DNA from: Mesobacillus subterraneus
Lineage (GTDB): Bacteria > Bacillota > Bacilli > Bacillales > Cytobacillaceae
Direction: 5' to 3'
NCBI RefSeq assembly: GCF_003937825.1
Contig: NZ_RSFW01000017.1
Coordinates: forward strand, 234,708 to 298,707
DNA: 64,000 bases
Shown here: piece after piece, positions 61,228-64,000 of the stretch
How the letters are laid out: each line of letters opens with the position of its first letter
Numbering within the stretch: position 1 is the stretch's first letter
The notes under the pieces: model-generated
What the model was told of the DNA's origin: nothing
The model's input: the letters and a program-made list of their open reading frames with translations, nothing else
The model's database searches: none
Translations under genes and position numbers: made by a program

Positions 61228-63106
61228 CATTCTCAGCGAGTTCTGATAAATAGCTCCATCTTTCAATAAGATGCTCAAGTTTCTCATTCAGCTCGGCTTC
61301 TTCGTTCATCAAAGCCTGCCCCTTCTCAAAATCACTGCCGATCTTCACCATTTCTGACTGGATTCCTTCCAGTCGTTCCTCCACTTTCGCAATATCGGCG
61401 TCGATTTCTGACCATTCTTTTTTCTCCATATAGGTCATTTTCTTTTTCTTCGGTTTTTCAGGCTGCTCCGGCTTATCCTTTCTCTGAACCGCGTCCTGAG
61501 CCTCTGGCTTTGGCTTTTTCTCGAGGTAATCAGTGTAATTCCCAAAATACAATGAGGTCTGGCCTTCACCTTCCAGCACCAAAAGTAAATCCACCACTTT
61601 ATCAAGGAAATAGCGATCGTGGGATACAGTAATTACGACTCCCGGAAAATCTTCCAGATAATCCTCCAAGACGGTCAATGTCTGTGTATCAAGGTCGTTC
61701 GTCGGTTCATCCAGCAGAAGGACATTCGGTTCCTCCATCAAAAGCTTCAGGAGGTATAACCTTCGTTTCTCGCCGCCTGAAAGCTTTCGGATCAGTGTCC
61801 CATGTGCGTACGGCGGAAACAGGAATCTCTCGAGCATTTGCGCTGCTGAAATCGTCTTTCCATCTGTTGTATGCACAATCTCCGCGGTTTCCTTCAGGTA
61901 TTCAATTACCCGCTTATTCTCATCCATGTCTTCATTTTCCTGTGTATAATAGGCAACCCTTACAGTCTGTCCAGTAAGGATTTCTCCTGAATCCAGCTGA
62001 ATCCTGCCTGACAGGATGTTCAGCAGGGTCGACTTTCCGGTCCCATTGCGGCCAATGATCCCTAATCTGTCTCCAGGTTTCACCAACAGATTAAACTGAT
62101 CAAGGATCACCTTATCTTCGTACTTTTTGCAGGCATCCTTCAGTTCAAGGACCTGTTTCCCAAGCCTGCTGCCGCTTAAGGCAATATCCAGCTTTTCATT
62201 CGATTTCACATTTGATACCTCTTCATCGAGCTTGTCAAAACGCTGAATACGTGCCTTTTGTTTCGTTGTCCTCGCTTTCGCGCCGCGACGGATCCACTCC
62301 AGCTCCTGCCTGAACAGGTTCTTCTTTTTTTCAAGAGAAGCGGCTTCATTCTCCTCACGGATGGCCTTCGCTTCCAAAAAGCTTGCATAGTTCCCTTTAT
62401 AGCTGTAAAGGCTGCCTCCATCCAATTCGAACATCCTGTTCGTGACCCGATCGAGGAAGTAACGATCATGGGTAACGAGCAACAGCGATCCTGAATATCT
62501 TGATAAATAATCTTCAAGCCATTTGACTGTCTCATAATCAAGATGGTTGGTCGGCTCGTCAAGGATCAAAAGGTCGGGCGATTCGATCAAAACCTGCGCT
62601 AATGCTACACGTTTCTTCTGCCCACCTGAAAGCTCTCCCATTTTTTTTGAAAAATCAGAGATTCCAAGCTGCATCAAGATTGTCTTTGCAGCTGTATTCG
62701 CATCCCATCCGTCCTCGCTGTCCATCCTTCGCTGCAATTCATACAATATCTCCTGGACTTTTGAATCCTCTGGATTTATTGAAAGATCGGCGAGAACTTT
62801 CTCATAATCTCTCATCAGCTTAAGAATCGGCGCATCCCCGCTGAACACCTGATCAAGGACAGACCTGTCTGGCTCCATTTCAGGCTGTTGGGAAAGGAAT
62901 GATATTTTATAATCTTTGCCAGAAATGATATCACCAGAGTCCGGCTGGTCAATGCCAGCAACAATCTTGAGCAGGGATGATTTTCCCGTGCCATTCACCC
63001 CGATTAAACCGACCCTTTCCTTCTCACCAATCGTAAAGGATATTCCTTTGAAAAGCTCTTTTTCACCGTATGTTTTCGTCACGTTTTCAATCGTGATCAT
63101 CTTCAT
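61223..63106 (-). CDS. ABC-F family ATPase (YfmR/Uup-like)
   Basis: 627 residues from ATG 63104-63106, which overlaps the preceding stop as ATGA. Two ATPase domains with Walker A GVNGTGKSS and GRNGTGKST, signatures LSGGQKKR and LSGGEKRR, no membrane segments, and a C-terminal coiled coil after the basic PKKKKMTYMEKKEW stretch. Such proteins act on stalled ribosomes. The next gene upstream encodes the HD protein, so the two form one unit. Confidence 0.9.
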   Translation of the reverse strand: MKMITIENVTKTYGEKELFKGISFTIGEKERVGLIGVNGTGKSSLLKIVAGIDQPDSGDIISGKDYKISFLSQQPEMEPDRSVLDQVFSGDAPILKLMRDYEKVLADLSINPEDSKVQEILYELQRRMDSEDGWDANTAAKTILMQLGISDFSKKMGELSGGQKKRVALAQVLIESPDLLILDEPTNHLDYETVKWLEDYLSRYSGSLLLVTHDRYFLDRVTNRMFELDGGSLYSYKGNYASFLEAKAIREENEAASLEKKKNLFRQELEWIRRGAKARTTKQKARIQRFDKLDEEVSNVKSNEKLDIALSGSRLGKQVLELKDACKKYEDKVILDQFNLLVKPGDRLGIIGRNGTGKSTLLNILSGRIQLDSGEILTGQTVRVAYYTQENEDMDENKRVIEYLKETAEIVHTTDGKTISAAQMLERFLFPPYAHGTLIRKLSGGEKRRLYLLKLLMEEPNVLLLDEPTNDLDTQTLTVLEDYLEDFPGVVITVSHDRYFLDKVVDLLLVLEGEGQTSLYFGNYTDYLEKKPKPEAQDAVQRKDKPEQPEKPKKKKMTYMEKKEWSEIDADIAKVEERLEGIQSEMVKIGSDFEKGQALMNEEAELNEKLEHLIERWSYLSELAENE

Positions 63107-63747
63107 GCCTGACCATTCCATTCACTGTAAAATTGTTCGAGGAAATTCTCCATGAATCTATGTCTTTCTTCTGCGAGCTGTCTTGCGCGCTCCGTATTCA
63201 TTTTATCTTTCAGCTTCAGTAGTTTTTCGTAGAAATGATTGACCGAGGAACTGCTTCCGTTTCGGTATTCCTCCAGGGTCATCTCGCCCCTGACTTCCTG
63301 GGCTGGTTCAAAGATTGGATGCCCTTTTTTTCCGCCAAAAGCAAATGTCCTGGCAATCCCAATAGCACCCAGAGCATCCAGCCGGTCGGCATCCTGGACA
63401 ATTTTTGCCTCCATGCTGTTCAGTTCAATTTCCCTCCCGGCTTTAAAGGAGACCGTCTCAATACAGCTACCGATCTTGTCGGCAAGGTCCTGCTCCAACT
63501 GCAGACTCTGTAAAAATGAATCTAGCTTTGCCCAGCCGGCTTCTTCCGATTCATTCAATTTATCATCTGGAATATCATGGAGCAAGGCTGCCATCTCAAT
63601 GATGAACCAATCTGCTTCTTTATGATTGCTCCAGATGAGATAAGCATTCTTCCTTACCCTGTCAATATGGTGCCAATCATGGCCTGAGGAATCACTGCCC
63701 AGCTCTTGTTTGACAAAACTCTCCGCTGCTTCTATTTTTTCTTTCAT
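63103..63747 (-). CDS. ypgQ: HD-domain phosphohydrolase (YpgQ-like)
   Basis: 214 residues from ATG 63745-63747. HD motif residues: HDWHHIDRV, ALLHDIPDD and a later conserved D (IVQDADRLDALGAIGIAR). The family hydrolyses nucleotides; the B. subtilis counterpart YpgQ has been reported as a pyrophosphohydrolase or phosphohydrolase. In B. subtilis it is next to ypgR and ilvD, as here. Confidence 0.9.
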   Translation of the reverse strand: MKEKIEAAESFVKQELGSDSSGHDWHHIDRVRKNAYLIWSNHKEADWFIIEMAALLHDIPDDKLNESEEAGWAKLDSFLQSLQLEQDLADKIGSCIETVSFKAGREIELNSMEAKIVQDADRLDALGAIGIARTFAFGGKKGHPIFEPAQEVRGEMTLEEYRNGSSSSVNHFYEKLLKLKDKMNTERARQLAEERHRFMENFLEQFYSEWNGQA

Positions 63748-63854
63748 CTCTGCACCTACTTTCATACCGAAACCATTTTACCACATAGAGCCGCAATGGC
63801 ATTAAAGAAGATATTGAATCACTAAAAAAACTGTGGATAAAAACGTGACTTCTA

Positions 63855-64000
63855 TCGGACAGCTTTCATGGGTTCAGGCCAAAAGTTGGCCGTGAGACTG
63901 CTCCAATCGGACAGCTTTCATGGGTTCAGGCCAAAAGTTGTCCGAGAGACTGCTCCAATCGGACAGCTTTCATGATTTAAGGCGAAAAGTTGTCCGTGAG
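63855..64000. repeat. 52-bp tandem repeats, each an imperfect hairpin
   Basis: Units start at 63855, 63907 and 63959, exactly 52 bases apart; the third runs off the window edge. Each has TCGGACAGCTTTCATG at one end and AAAAGTTGTCCG near the other, the two halves being inverted copies of CGGACA(A/G)CTTTT. Between units sits TGAGACTGCTCCAA. The first two are nearly identical, the third diverges. Such arrays are intergenic in Bacillaceae; function unknown. Confidence 0.9.

Noticed and set aside
63855..64000. CRISPR array or tRNA-like structure at the right edge
   Set aside because: The whole 52-base unit is repeated with no unique spacers, and no tRNA arms are present.

Overview
The window comes from a low-GC, spore-forming Firmicute of the family Bacillaceae, probably near Mesobacillus/Cytobacillus/Bacillus. 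The evidence is strong AGGAGG-type ribosome binding sites, many GTG and TTG starts, a YjcZ-type sporulation protein, and gene neighbourhoods like those of Bacillus subtilis (yozD-yodN-yozE-yokU-kamA-yodPQRST; ypmP/Q/R/S with msrAB; ilvA; plsC-dfrA-thyA; yphP-ilvD-ypgR-ypgQ; the yce tellurium-resistance genes). Nearly all genes lie on the minus strand, usually ending in intrinsic terminators. No rRNA or tRNA genes, intact insertion sequences or CRISPR arrays were seen.

Layout. (1) 1-4.8 kb: yozD, yodN, the OpuF-type osmoprotectant ABC transporter (permease fused to binding protein) and yozE. (2) 4.9-10.3 kb: an AT-rich islet with an MFS transporter, a ferric-reductase-like membrane protein, unknown small genes and a frameshifted copper/multicopper oxidase, set between yozE and yokU. 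(3) 10.3-21.5 kb: a large lysine/beta-lysine cluster: lysine 2,3-aminomutase with a near-perfect sigma-54 promoter, a sigma-54 activator, beta-lysine acetyltransferase, and an operon of two aminotransferases, CoA-transferase subunits, an M20 deacetylase and an aldehyde dehydrogenase. Together they could run lysine through acetyl-beta-lysine to GABA and succinate, but the carbon-carbon cleavage enzyme is not here. (4) 21.5-44.3 kb: core and housekeeping genes (S66 carboxypeptidase, FAD oxidoreductase, GDSL lipases, methionine sulfoxide reductases, RsgA, SCO assembly factor, nucleoside hydrolase, histidine kinase, DegV, TatC/TatA, IlvA, PlsC, DHFR, ThyA, a lethal-factor-like metalloprotease).

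(5) 44.6-55.1 kb: the most striking accessory system, a tellurium-resistance-type (Ter) stress locus. It has three TerD proteins, TerC, TelA and YceG, wrapped around a four-gene enzyme module (citrate-lyase/aldolase-like protein, phosphoribosyltransferase with TRSP domain, StiP/PELOTA protein, HAD phosphatase). Comparative genomics has proposed that such modules make a nucleoside-like metabolite. Two ECF-sigma (SigW-type) promoter matches precede the first terD and yceG, tying the locus to envelope stress. (6) 55.2-64 kb: ypjP, a 23-residue KdpF-like peptide, a decayed transposase tail carrying a 115-bp palindromic element, then ypiP, bacilliredoxin, ilvD, cvfC/ypgR, an ABC-F ATPase and the HD protein YpgQ.

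Repeats of note: a 6 x 21-bp array at 21.7 kb, a 52-bp array at the right edge, and a repeat-rich block between tatA and tatC. Assignments rest on motif and family recognition by eye; no database search was run.
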